Shown here piece after piece: positions 27,882 through 35,356 of a stretch of DNA of 64,000 nt. The notes beneath the pieces are model-generated. The model was given only the letters and a program-made list of their open reading frames with translations. It was not told the origin of the DNA and made no database searches. Position 1 is the stretch's first letter, and each line of letters opens with the position of its first letter. The position numbers and the translations under genes were made by a program. Origin of the DNA: DATBJG01 sp963790545 (GTDB lineage Bacteria; Acidobacteriota; Vicinamibacteria; Vicinamibacterales; JAMQPK01); NCBI GenBank assembly GCA_963790545.1, contig CAWBPA010000017.1, positions 1,302,001 to 1,366,000 on the forward strand, in the 5' to 3' direction.

Positions 27882-28623
27882 GTTGCTGGTCCCTCGGTGT
27901 GCTCGGTGATGCCCCGCTCCGTCGGCCGAACATGTCATAGTCGTACGCAGACCTGTGGTTCGGCTTCACCACACTGTCCGTTCTCTGCTGATCCGCCGTC
28001 ACCGAGGTCCGGACACCCGGATAGCCAATCAAGTCCCACCCGACAAAGTTCGCGTTGCCTCCGTAGTACGGATCGCAGAATGTCCCCTGAATGGTGTGCG
28101 CCCGGACCAGACCAAAAAAGGCAGCCGAGCCCGCGGTGAAACCCGTGGCCACGTTCTGCTCCATGTCCGTCAGCACGGCATCTTGAACTGCGGGTGAAAG
28201 TCGCGCGAATGGCGCCCCCTTCGAGGTCTGCGCGTAGGCATTCAGTGCCGCAAGGCCCGCCGCATACGCCTCACGCGATGGGGCGAGCGGGCCGGCGAGT
28301 GCGTGGTCGATGTAATGTGCCGCGCGGGCCTCGGCAGCGCCCGGGCCCGACGCCTCGCTCGGGATCAGACGCGCGACGATGGCTTCGAGCGTTTCGGACT
28401 CCGCGGACGTCAGGGTTTCAAGCGCCTCTCGCCTCGGGGGCGTCAACGCCTGTTGCCCGGTCGCCGGAACCACACCGGGCATCGATGCGACAGCCCGGCC
28501 CAGAACCTCCGCCGGAAGGGCCGCAACCGCGCCAGCCATGCCGGCCCGCCTGAGAAGCTCTCGACGCGAAATTCCTCGATCGCGGTGCCGTTCCATGATC
28601 TCCGGGGCTTCCTGTTTGCTCAA
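27871..28623 (-). CDS. gluconate 2-dehydrogenase subunit 3 family protein
   Basis: The 250-residue product probably begins at TTG 28623, five bases after GAGGAGG; an ATG at 28596 is the alternative. A twin-arginine signal follows (SRRELLRRAGMAGAVAALPA), which can carry its flavoprotein partner through the Tat system. The body has the family pattern ESETLEAIVARLIPSE near the start and FCDPYYGGNANFVGWDLIGY near the end. Its stop overlaps the start of the GMC gene, so translation is likely coupled. The family B gene at 28753 lies divergently upstream. Confidence 0.9.
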   Translation of the reverse strand: MSKQEAPEIMERHRDRGISRRELLRRAGMAGAVAALPAEVLGRAVASMPGVVPATGQQALTPPRREALETLTSAESETLEAIVARLIPSEASGPGAAEARAAHYIDHALAGPLAPSREAYAAGLAALNAYAQTSKGAPFARLSPAVQDAVLTDMEQNVATGFTAGSAAFFGLVRAHTIQGTFCDPYYGGNANFVGWDLIGYPGVRTSVTADQQRTDSVVKPNHRSAYDYDMFGRRSGASPSTPRDQQHGR

Positions 28624-28752
28624 TGGTGCCTCCTCTGGCCTCGGCGTTGATTGTAAAGGACCGCCACGCCATTTGTTTGTGTTGACCGGGCCGGGAGACG
28701 AGGCGCAGAATCGGGGCAATCCGATTGAAATTCCGTCGCCCTTTATGAGGAC

Positions 28753-29646
28753 ATGAAGATGCACAGTCGCCTCAGCATCGCGACATGGGTGATCAGCGTG
28801 TCGGCCCTGGGTGGCCTTCTCTGGCTGGCCGCGATACCAACCGAAGGTCAAGGTCAGGCGGGAGGTCAGTTCCCACCGTCTTACCGCGCACCACGCATGG
28901 CAGACGGGCGACCCAACCTCAATGGAATCTGGCAGGCCTTCACGACTGCGAATTGGGACATTCAGGACCATGAAGCCCAGTCGGGAGCGCACCCCGAGCT
29001 CATGGGCGCCTACGGTGCCGGTCCTGCCGGGCAGGGAATCGTCGAAGGCAACGACATTCCCTATCAACCCTGGGCTCTCAAGAAGAAAAAGGAGAACTTT
29101 GAAAACCGCATGAAGGTCGATCTCAGCAGCGATGAGAAATGGCACGACCTGGGCGATCCGGAACTGAAGTGCTACATGCCGGGCGTGCCGCGCGCGACCT
29201 ACATGCCGTTCCCGTTTCAGATTGTTCAGGGTGCAGGGCCCGAACCCTACATCCTGATGGCCTACGAGTTCACCAGCTCGACTCGCGTGATCCGAATGGA
29301 CTGGAAGGGAGAGGCGCCAGCAGAGTCATGGATGGGATGGTCGCGTGGCCGATGGGAAGGAGATACGCTCGTTGTCGACGTCACCGGACTGAGGAAGGAA
29401 ACGTGGTTCGATCGAGCCGGCAACTTTCACAGCGACGCGCTTCACGTCGTCGAGCGCTACACGCCCGTGAGTCCGTACCACCTGCAGTACGAGGCCACGA
29501 TCGAAGATGCGAACGTGTTTACCAGACCTTGGAAAATCAGCCTGCCACTCTACCGTCGCATGGAGAAGGATGTTCAGCTGCTGGAATTCAAGTGCGTCCC
29601 GTTCACGGAAGAATTGACGTTCGGACCGTTCCGCAAGCGTCAGTAG
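28753..29646 (+). CDS. family B secreted protein of unknown function
   Basis: This 297-residue protein, or 295 if the second ATG at 28759 is used, has a signal peptide and no family name that I can give. Family B is defined here by ADGRPNLNGIWQA after the signal, then IPYQPWA, GVPRATYMPFPFQI, WSRGRWEGDTLVVDVT, RAGNFHSDALHVVERYTP and a C-terminal KCVPFTEEL. Two other members are at 51161 and 56314. The last third resembles the C-terminal half of family A, so the two families probably share a beta-rich fold. It opens a same-strand run of family A, DUF6152, quinoprotein, cytochrome and cupin genes. The stop TAG abuts a CTTTGGGCTTTAGG word repeat. Confidence 0.8.
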   Translation: MKMHSRLSIATWVISVSALGGLLWLAAIPTEGQGQAGGQFPPSYRAPRMADGRPNLNGIWQAFTTANWDIQDHEAQSGAHPELMGAYGAGPAGQGIVEGNDIPYQPWALKKKKENFENRMKVDLSSDEKWHDLGDPELKCYMPGVPRATYMPFPFQIVQGAGPEPYILMAYEFTSSTRVIRMDWKGEAPAESWMGWSRGRWEGDTLVVDVTGLRKETWFDRAGNFHSDALHVVERYTPVSPYHLQYEATIEDANVFTRPWKISLPLYRRMEKDVQLLEFKCVPFTEELTFGPFRKRQ

Positions 29647-29699
29647 ACTTTGGGCTTTAGGCTTTGGGCAATCGGCTTGACCGATATGGAGCTTGCACC

Positions 29700-30746
29700 A
29701 TGAAACGACGAATCCTCGTTGTCGTCGGTGTCGCCGGGCTCGTGATGGCGGGATCATCGCTGCCGCTCACGTTTGCTCAGAGCGCGCAGGGTAAAGCCCC
29801 GGCCGTCAAGGCGAAGGCCACACCGAACCCGGCAGCCAAAGCACGCCGTACCGCGTGGGGCGACCCCGACTTGTCGGGTATCTGGAACATTGCCACCAGC
29901 ACACCGCTCCAGCGACCCGATCGGGTGGCAGGAAAAGATGTCTTGAGCGACGAGGAAGCCGCTGAATTTCAGGAGACACTCGCTCACGATCTGAACCGTG
30001 ACCGGCGCGACGGAGGCCCGGAGGCCGACGTCAACCGTGCGTACAACGAGCACTGGATGGACGCGCGCCGGTTGCAGATCGTCAAGGACAAGCGAACGTC
30101 GCTCATTGTCGATCCACCAGATGGAAGAATACCGCCGCTCGTGCCGTTGACGCCCGAGGCACAGCAGCGAAGGGATGCGGGTGCGGCGGCCGCGCGGCGG
30201 TTCGCGATAGGTATGCCGCGGGGTCCTGAGGAGATGTCCAATCCGGTCCGTTGCATCATCAGGACCGACAGACCTCCGTATTTGCCGACCATCTACAACA
30301 ACACGTACCAGGTCTTTCAGAGTCCGGGTTACGTCGCCATCCTTGCCGAAATGATCCACAGCGCCCGGATCATCCCTCTGGACGGACGGCCGCATCTGCG
30401 GCCACACCTCCAGCAGTGGCTCGGAGACACGCGCGGCCGGTGGGACGGCGACACGCTGGTCGTCCAGACCACCAATTTCCGACCCGACAGTACCTTCGGC
30501 GAAGCCAATCCAGCGACCTTGAAGCTCACGGAGCGCTTCACGCGCATTGAACCCAACACCATTGCGTATGAGTTCACGGTCGAGGATCCCAGCACCTGGA
30601 CCAGACCGTGGACAGCAGTCATTCCCTGGAACAAGACCGAAGACCAGCTGTACGAATACGCCTGCCACGAAGACAACTACGACATCGTTCATCTGCTGAT
30701 GGGGGCGCGCAAACGAGAAAAGGCCGGTGAAGGAACCAAAGAGTGA
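29700..30746 (+). CDS. family A secreted protein of unknown function
   Basis: The 348-residue product starts at an ATG eight bases after GGAG and has a signal peptide (MKRRILVVVGVAGLVMAG). Family A landmarks are present: TAWGDPDLSGIWN, LIVDPPDGRIPP, SPGYVAILAEMIHSARIIP, RGRWDGDTLVV, LTERFTRIEPNT, TRPWT and the C-terminal ACHEDNY. The invariant CHExNY suggests a metal or ligand site, but that is only an inference. A Lys/Ala-rich linker follows the signal. It lies 53 bases after a family B gene and 143 bases before a DUF6152 sequence, the same set seen at 49.6-52 and 55-57.8 kb. Confidence 0.8.
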   Translation: MKRRILVVVGVAGLVMAGSSLPLTFAQSAQGKAPAVKAKATPNPAAKARRTAWGDPDLSGIWNIATSTPLQRPDRVAGKDVLSDEEAAEFQETLAHDLNRDRRDGGPEADVNRAYNEHWMDARRLQIVKDKRTSLIVDPPDGRIPPLVPLTPEAQQRRDAGAAAARRFAIGMPRGPEEMSNPVRCIIRTDRPPYLPTIYNNTYQVFQSPGYVAILAEMIHSARIIPLDGRPHLRPHLQQWLGDTRGRWDGDTLVVQTTNFRPDSTFGEANPATLKLTERFTRIEPNTIAYEFTVEDPSTWTRPWTAVIPWNKTEDQLYEYACHEDNYDIVHLLMGARKREKAGEGTKE

Positions 30747-30770
30747 GCACCCGAATCTTGAAGAATTCTT

Positions 30771-30842
30771 ACCACGGAGGTCACAGAGGTCACGGAGTAG
30801 GTTTTGTTTAGTTTTCTCTGTGTTCTCTGTGACCTCTGTGGT
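30771..30842. terminator. inverted repeat with GAGGTCACAGAGG arms
   Basis: The 27-base arms 30771-30797 and 30816-30842 pair at 23 positions. Three of the four exceptions are G-T pairs that would hold in RNA, and the loop is T-rich. It lies between the family A and DUF6152 genes on the same strand. A related hairpin with other A/G choices lies at 22334. It may be an attenuator or RNA-processing site, or a dispersed repeat. Confidence 0.6.
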
Positions 30843-30889
30843 GTAAATCTCGAGTTGATTGGAACTCGAAAGCATACGAGGTGAGTCCG

Positions 30890-31324
30890 ATGCGAACGAA
30901 GTCGTTGGTCCTTCTTGCAGGAATGGGCCTCGTCATCGCCGGGGGGGTCCTTTCGGGACATCACGCATTCAATTCGGAATTTGACGCCAAGAAACCCATC
31001 AAGCTGCGGGGAACAGTCACCAAAATGGAATGGATCAACCCCCACGCCTGGATTCACGTGGACGTGAAGAAGGCCGACGGCTCGGTGGAAAAATGGATGA
31101 TTGAAGCCGGGACGCCGAACACCCTGTTCAGAAGAGGCTTCACGAAGAATTCCCTGCAGCCGGGGACCGAGGTCCTGATCGACGGGTACCAATCGCGCGA
31201 TGGTTCGTTGAGGGCCAACGGAAGAGATCTCACGCTGCCCAGTGGGCAGACGCTCTTTCTGGGTTCTTCGGGCACGGGCGCTCCTGTACGAGGACAAGTC
31301 GAAAAAGTAGAACGTGGAGGTCCC
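30890..31324 (+). CDS. DUF6152 protein, reading frame joined to the downstream quinoprotein
   Basis: The N-terminal 145 codons encode a complete DUF6152 protein: signal peptide (MRTKSLVLLAGMGLVIAGGV), then SGHHAFNSEFDAKKPIKLRG, MEWINPHAWIHVDV, WMIEAGTPNTLFRRGFTKNS and the family end LFLGSSGTGAP. The two other DUF6152 genes in the window stop a few residues after this point. Here the frame continues without a stop into the quinoprotein. A run of five A at 31302-31306 precedes TAG; with one A fewer the gene would end at 31310. The function of DUF6152 is unknown. It should be periplasmic. Confidence 0.78.
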
Positions 31325-33157
31325 GTGAAAAGGCGCGTACTGTTGACTTCGATCCTCGCACTGATGAGCCTGGGCCTCGTGGTCGGGCTCGCGCAGGGTC
31401 CTGTTGGAGTCGCGGACAGTGAGCGCAGTCGAACCGCCAACGATTTTCGTCCGGTCACTGAGGCGATCTTGCGCAGCCCGGCCGCCGGTGACTGGCTGCA
31501 CTGGCGGCGCACGGACAACGCGTGGGGATACAGCCCGCTCGAGCAGATCACCCGGCAGAACGTGCATCAACTCCAGTTGGCATGGTCCTGGGCGATGGAC
31601 GACACAGGGGCACAGGAAGCAGCGCCGCTCGTGTACAACGGCGTGATGTACCTACCCAGTCCCCGCGGCGTCATTCAGGCGATCGACGGGGCAACCGGCG
31701 ATCTGATTTGGGAGTACCGCCCGGCCGCCATCGAACCGACCTCGACGCCGCCGCGGACTGGCGGGGGCGGGGAGCAATCCAGCATCCCTCGCCTCGCACA
31801 AAGGCCTGCCACGGGTGGTGGCGATGCGGGTCGAGGCATACAGAGAAGCCTTGCTATCTACGACGACAAAATCTTTGGAACCACCAACGACGCCCACATC
31901 GTCGCGCTCGACGCGCGAACCGGGAAGCGCGTGTGGGACGTGGCGGTCGCAGACCCGAAGCTGGGCTACGAATACACATCCGGTCCCATCGTCGTGCGCG
32001 GCAAAGTGATTGCCGGGATCACGGGCTGCACCCGCTACAAAGACGATGTGTGCTTCATCACGGGACATGATGCCGCGACGGGAAAGGAACTGTGGCGGAC
32101 GTCAACGATCGCGAGACCTGGAGAACCTGGTGGCGATACGTGGGGGGGCCTGCCACTCACGTTCCGTGCTGGCAGCGACGCATGGATCCCCGGCAGCTAC
32201 GATCCCGAGACGAACCTGGTGTACTGGGGCACTGCTCAGGCCAAGCCATGGGCTCGGGCAGTTCGTGGTACCGACGAAGCCGCGCTTTACACGAACTCGA
32301 CGCTCGCGCTCGATCCGGATACAGGGAAGATGCGCTGGCATTACCAGCACGTGCCCGGCGAAACCCACGACATGGATGAGGTCTTCGAGAACGTCCTCAT
32401 CGACATCGGTGGACGAAAATCGCTGTTCAAGATGGGCAAGCTTGGCATTCTGTGGCAACTCGATCGCACGACCGGCGCGTTCATTCGTGCGACCGACATC
32501 GGCTACCAAACCATCCTGAGCGTCGACGAGCACACGGGGAAGGTCGCTTACCAACCTGGAAAGATCCCGCAGATTGGTGTGGAACTCGACTTCTGTCCGA
32601 GCACGGCGGGCTTCAAGAGCTGGCGCGCGATGGCATTCAGCCCGCAGACAAACGCGCTGTACATCCCGCTCAATCTCAACTGCGAAATTGCGACGTTCGG
32701 CCCCGGTCCGTCTGAGCGCACGCTGGGCGGCGGTGGCGTCGGCCCGGTCCGGCGCAGGGACTACAAACATCCCAAGTCAGGCGGATCGTTGGGCGAATTC
32801 CTGGCGATGGACGCGAGATCGGGAAAAATCCTGTGGCGCCATCGGACACCGTCGCCGTCGAATACGGCCGCGCTGACGACCGCCGGAGGCCTGGTGTTTG
32901 GCGGCGACTGGGATCGTCACATGTACGTGTACGATGCGGTCACTGGCAAAATTCTCTGGCGGACACGCCTGCCGACCTCTGCACAAGGCTTCCCCATCTC
33001 GTATCTCGCCAATGGGCGGCAGTACGTCGCCATGCCAGCAGGCATCGGTGGCGGGAGCTGGTCGACGCTCATCCCTCCAGAATTGGCTCCCGAGATTCGG
33101 CGGCCAAATTCTGGCAATGTCCTGGTGGTGTTTTCACTTCCAGGCGGTTCGAATTGA
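31325..33157 (+). CDS. secreted PQQ-dependent dehydrogenase
   Basis: This 610-residue quinoprotein most likely starts at a GTG four bases after GGAGG and opens with its own signal peptide (MKRRVLLTSILALMSLGLVV), although the frame is open from the DUF6152 gene at 30890. The propeller begins DWLHWRRTDNAWGYSPLEQI. A GCTRYKDDVCFITGHD segment may hold a disulphide. HVPGETHDMDEVFENVL occupies the position of the catalytic aspartate region, and DFCPSTAGFKSWRAMAFSP is typical of alcohol dehydrogenase-type members. It should oxidise an alcohol in the periplasm and pass electrons to the cytochrome encoded next. An internal signal peptide in the longer ORF argues against a natural fusion. Confidence 0.88.
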   Translation: MKRRVLLTSILALMSLGLVVGLAQGPVGVADSERSRTANDFRPVTEAILRSPAAGDWLHWRRTDNAWGYSPLEQITRQNVHQLQLAWSWAMDDTGAQEAAPLVYNGVMYLPSPRGVIQAIDGATGDLIWEYRPAAIEPTSTPPRTGGGGEQSSIPRLAQRPATGGGDAGRGIQRSLAIYDDKIFGTTNDAHIVALDARTGKRVWDVAVADPKLGYEYTSGPIVVRGKVIAGITGCTRYKDDVCFITGHDAATGKELWRTSTIARPGEPGGDTWGGLPLTFRAGSDAWIPGSYDPETNLVYWGTAQAKPWARAVRGTDEAALYTNSTLALDPDTGKMRWHYQHVPGETHDMDEVFENVLIDIGGRKSLFKMGKLGILWQLDRTTGAFIRATDIGYQTILSVDEHTGKVAYQPGKIPQIGVELDFCPSTAGFKSWRAMAFSPQTNALYIPLNLNCEIATFGPGPSERTLGGGGVGPVRRRDYKHPKSGGSLGEFLAMDARSGKILWRHRTPSPSNTAALTTAGGLVFGGDWDRHMYVYDAVTGKILWRTRLPTSAQGFPISYLANGRQYVAMPAGIGGGSWSTLIPPELAPEIRRPNSGNVLVVFSLPGGSN

Positions 33158-33186
33158 AGAGTACACTCGACCGGCCGGGATCATCA

Positions 33187-33605
33187 TGCTGGCCGCCACG
33201 ATCGCCATCGACCGAACGGGCTCGGCGATCGCACAGGCCAAACAGGATTTCCGGCGGACCGTGTGGGAAGGAATTTACACGACGGAACAGGCCGAGCGTG
33301 GGCGGACTGCTTACCTCGACGCGTGCGCGTCGTGTCACGGTGACGACCTGCGTGGCAAGAGCACCGCGCCGAGCCTTGTCGAGGAGAGTTTTACGTTTCA
33401 GTGGGGCGAGACATCTGTGGAAGAGCTGTACGTGAGGACGCGGACGCTCATGCCGTCGGACCGTCCCAACAGCTTGCCCGGTCAGAGCTATTGCGACATC
33501 ATTGCGTTCATCCTGCAGTCGAATAAGTTTCCTTCGGGTGACAAGGAGCTCGAAGCAGACGTGGAAGCGCTGCGCCTGATTCTTATTACGGCAAAGAAAC
33601 CGTAA
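33187..33605 (+). CDS. exported c-type cytochrome, N-terminus uncertain
   Basis: The product of at least 139 residues has one heme site (DACASCHGDD), then TAPSLVEESFTFQW and a late methionine in TLMPSDRP as possible axial ligand. The annotated ATG gives a short hydrophobic start without basic residues. A TTG at 33149 would supply MKSTLDRPG in the neighbouring frame, and a single-base shift in the ggccggg run at 33171-33177 would join it to IIMLAATIAI. So the true N-terminus is probably frameshifted. It is placed to accept electrons from the quinoprotein just upstream, whose stop codon it nearly overlaps. Confidence 0.78.
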
Positions 33606-33682
33606 AAGATAAGTGAAAGGCTGTGACGAGCTCTGCGTTGGTTTTCGAACCAAGATCTGAAACTTCTGTAACGGAGGTAAAG

Positions 33683-34147
33683 ATGAAGCGAGCGACTCGA
33701 ATGCTCTTATGGACTGCCCTCGGCCTGGCGATCGTCACAGTGCCGTCGAGCTATGCGGCTGCCGATATCGATCGCGCCGCCGTCGACTTCAAGACCCCGG
33801 CCGACATCAAATGGGTCAAGAATGCGGCAGGCACCAACGAACAGGCCATCCTGTTTGGTGATCCCGCCAAGCCAGGCCCCTACGTCGTGCGCATCAAATG
33901 GCTGCCCGGCAACATGAGCCGGCCCCATTCCCATCCGAACGATCGCTTCTTCGTCGTCTTGTCGGGAACCTGGTGGGTGGGAACCGGGGAGAAATACGAT
34001 CCCGAGAGTACGGTGCCAGTACCGCCGGGAAGTTACGTGATCCACTACGGTGGGAAGGTTCACTACGACGGCGCGAAAAAAGAGGAAGCCATCATCCAGG
34101 TCTGGGGCATGGGACCGGCCACGAACACACCAGCCGAGAAGAAGTAG
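33683..34147 (+). CDS. exported cupin domain protein
   Basis: The 154-residue product starts at an ATG after a strong GGAGGT and has a signal peptide (MKRATRMLLWTALGLAIV). The cupin metal-binding motif is visible as SRPHSHPNDRFFVVLSGTWW, with a second part around YVIHYGGKVHYDG that provides another histidine. Cupins of this kind bind one metal ion; the role here is unknown. It is the last gene of the same-strand run from 28753. Its TAG stop is the TAG of a GTAGCGCAGGCCTT repeat that begins at 34144. Confidence 0.85.
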   Translation: MKRATRMLLWTALGLAIVTVPSSYAAADIDRAAVDFKTPADIKWVKNAAGTNEQAILFGDPAKPGPYVVRIKWLPGNMSRPHSHPNDRFFVVLSGTWWVGTGEKYDPESTVPVPPGSYVIHYGGKVHYDGAKKEEAIIQVWGMGPATNTPAEKK

Positions 34148-34222
34148 CGCAGGCCTTCCGCCTTCGCGTAAAGGTTCGGCGGACCGCCGTAGCCTTGGCG
34201 GGGGCTGGTCAGGCCTGCCGTG
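34144..34222. repeat. GTAGCGCAGGCCTT repeat, long copy
   Basis: The outer words gcaggcct and aggcctgc pair, and inside them ggcggaccgcc and neighbouring words form further short hairpins, giving a branched fold. It lies between the cupin gene and the convergent Nudix gene and may serve as a terminator for both. Its first bases supply the stop codon of the cupin gene. Confidence 0.65.
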
Positions 34223-34239
34223 ACAAGGGGACGCCGTCG

Positions 34240-34704
34240 TTATAGGCGTGATCTGAGCACGTAGACGGCCTTCCGAATGAGCGCCTGAGATTTGGACCAG
34301 CTCAGGCGCTTGACGGCCGCCTTGGGCGACAACCAGGTCGACCGGCGACCTTCGCCCGGCTTGCCCTCGTGGACGACGGACATCAGAAAGTAGCGGATCC
34401 GCTGGGGTTCGCCGTCGAGCTTGAACTCGATGTCGTCCAAGGCCTTGGTGATTCTCGCCAGCACGCCCGCCTCTTCCTCAACCTCGCGCACCGCCGTGTC
34501 CTCAGGTCTTTCGCCAGCTTCGACGTGACCCTTGGGGTAGACCCACTGCTTCGGGCGACGGCGCGAGGTGACCAGCAGGAATTCTGGAGTTTTGGACCGC
34601 ATGCGGTACACCACCCCTCCAGCGTGAGTCAGGGCCGGTCGTCTACGTGTGCTCTTTTTTCGAATCACCTTAATGGGTTTGTCTCTCTTCGCGCGACCCA
34701 GCAC
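34240..34704 (-). CDS. NUDIX hydrolase
   Basis: The 154-residue product contains a full Nudix box at residues of about 68-90, from GHVEAGERPEDTAV to REVEEEAGV, matching GX5EX7REUXEEXGU. The family cleaves nucleoside diphosphates linked to another moiety, such as Ap4A or NDP-sugars, with magnesium. The basic N-terminus before THAGGVVYRM is typical of the Ap4A hydrolase/MutT-like group. The listed start is a GTG without a clear ribosome site; a GTG at VIRKKSTRRR is an alternative. It is cytoplasmic. It lies beside a gene remnant and element B. Confidence 0.9.
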   Translation of the reverse strand: MLGRAKRDKPIKVIRKKSTRRRPALTHAGGVVYRMRSKTPEFLLVTSRRRPKQWVYPKGHVEAGERPEDTAVREVEEEAGVLARITKALDDIEFKLDGEPQRIRYFLMSVVHEGKPGEGRRSTWLSPKAAVKRLSWSKSQALIRKAVYVLRSRL

Positions 34705-34707
34705 GTG

Positions 34708-34925
34708 TTATCGGCCAGGATCCGGGCTCCCTTCAGGTACCTCGGAGAGCCTGAGGTTAAGTGTCCGAGCTTCGCCGTGCGGTAGCGAGAAGCCCGTTGC
34801 CAGCGACGTGAGCCGCTCGAGCGTATAGAGTTCATTTCTTCACTGGGTTCCATCCGCTGCATCGCGACGGCCAGATATCGGCCGGGCGGCAACCCCCGAA
34901 TTCGAAAACGCCTATCCCGAGCCGC
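34708..34925 (-). pseudogene. remnant of a carboxypeptidase regulatory-like domain protein
   Basis: Two frames on the minus strand hold pieces of a familiar acidobacterial C-terminal sequence. The upstream piece reads RFRIRGLPPGRYLAVAMQ and MEPSEE. After a one-base shift near 34825 the other frame reads YTLERLTSLATGFSLPHGE and then RTLNLRLSEVPEG, and ends at TAA 34708-34710. This matches the end of proteins with carboxypeptidase-regulatory-like (TonB-dependent or peptidase-associated) domains. No N-terminal part is left, so it is a broken gene fragment next to element B. Confidence 0.6.
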
Positions 34926-35010
34926 CAGAGACGTTCTCTGGGAAGCATGTTCGGTTCCTGGCCGATCATACGCGCGAATCCTGCCCGGTGCGACTATCGA
35001 CACCCACATC

Positions 35011-35272
35011 ATCACGAGACGCGGATCGACGCGGATGCACGCGGATGGCCGGCTGAAAATGTCATGAACGGGCGAGACTATACGGTCGACGTCGGCTGGG
35101 CGACCGGCCGCGCCGTGGGCGCGCGTGGAAGGGTGAACCGTCGAGGATACGAGCGTAGATGGCTTCGGATGCGACGCTCGTATCCTCGACGGTTCACCCT
35201 TCCACGAGCCTGGCTCCGCCAGGCTGCCGGTCGCCGATCCGCGTTAATCCGCGGTGATCCGCGTCTCGTGAT
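35011..35272. repeat. four-way junction repeat, copy B (most complete)
   Basis: A perfect 16-base inverted repeat bounds the element (35011-35026 with 35257-35272). The inner outer-stem has 10 pairs (35099-35108 with 35226-35235). The three hairpins lie end to end: 35109-35123 (6 pairs, 3-base loop), 35124-35206 (33-base arms pairing without a mismatch, 17-base loop) and 35207-35225 (8 pairs, 3-base loop). It lies between divergent transcripts: Nudix/remnant to the left and UspA to the right. Confidence 0.92.
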
Positions 35273-35356
35273 CCACGTAGGCCCGACGCTCGTGTTCAGG
35301 ACCGTCGAATCGAATACGATGTGTCCCTTGTACGGGTTGACGCAAAGGACAGCCTC

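Noticed and set aside
35099..35235. tRNA or other known structured RNA in the four-way element
   Set aside because: The shape recalls a cloverleaf, but the middle arm is over 30 pairs long and no tRNA consensus bases, anticodon loop or CCA end are visible.
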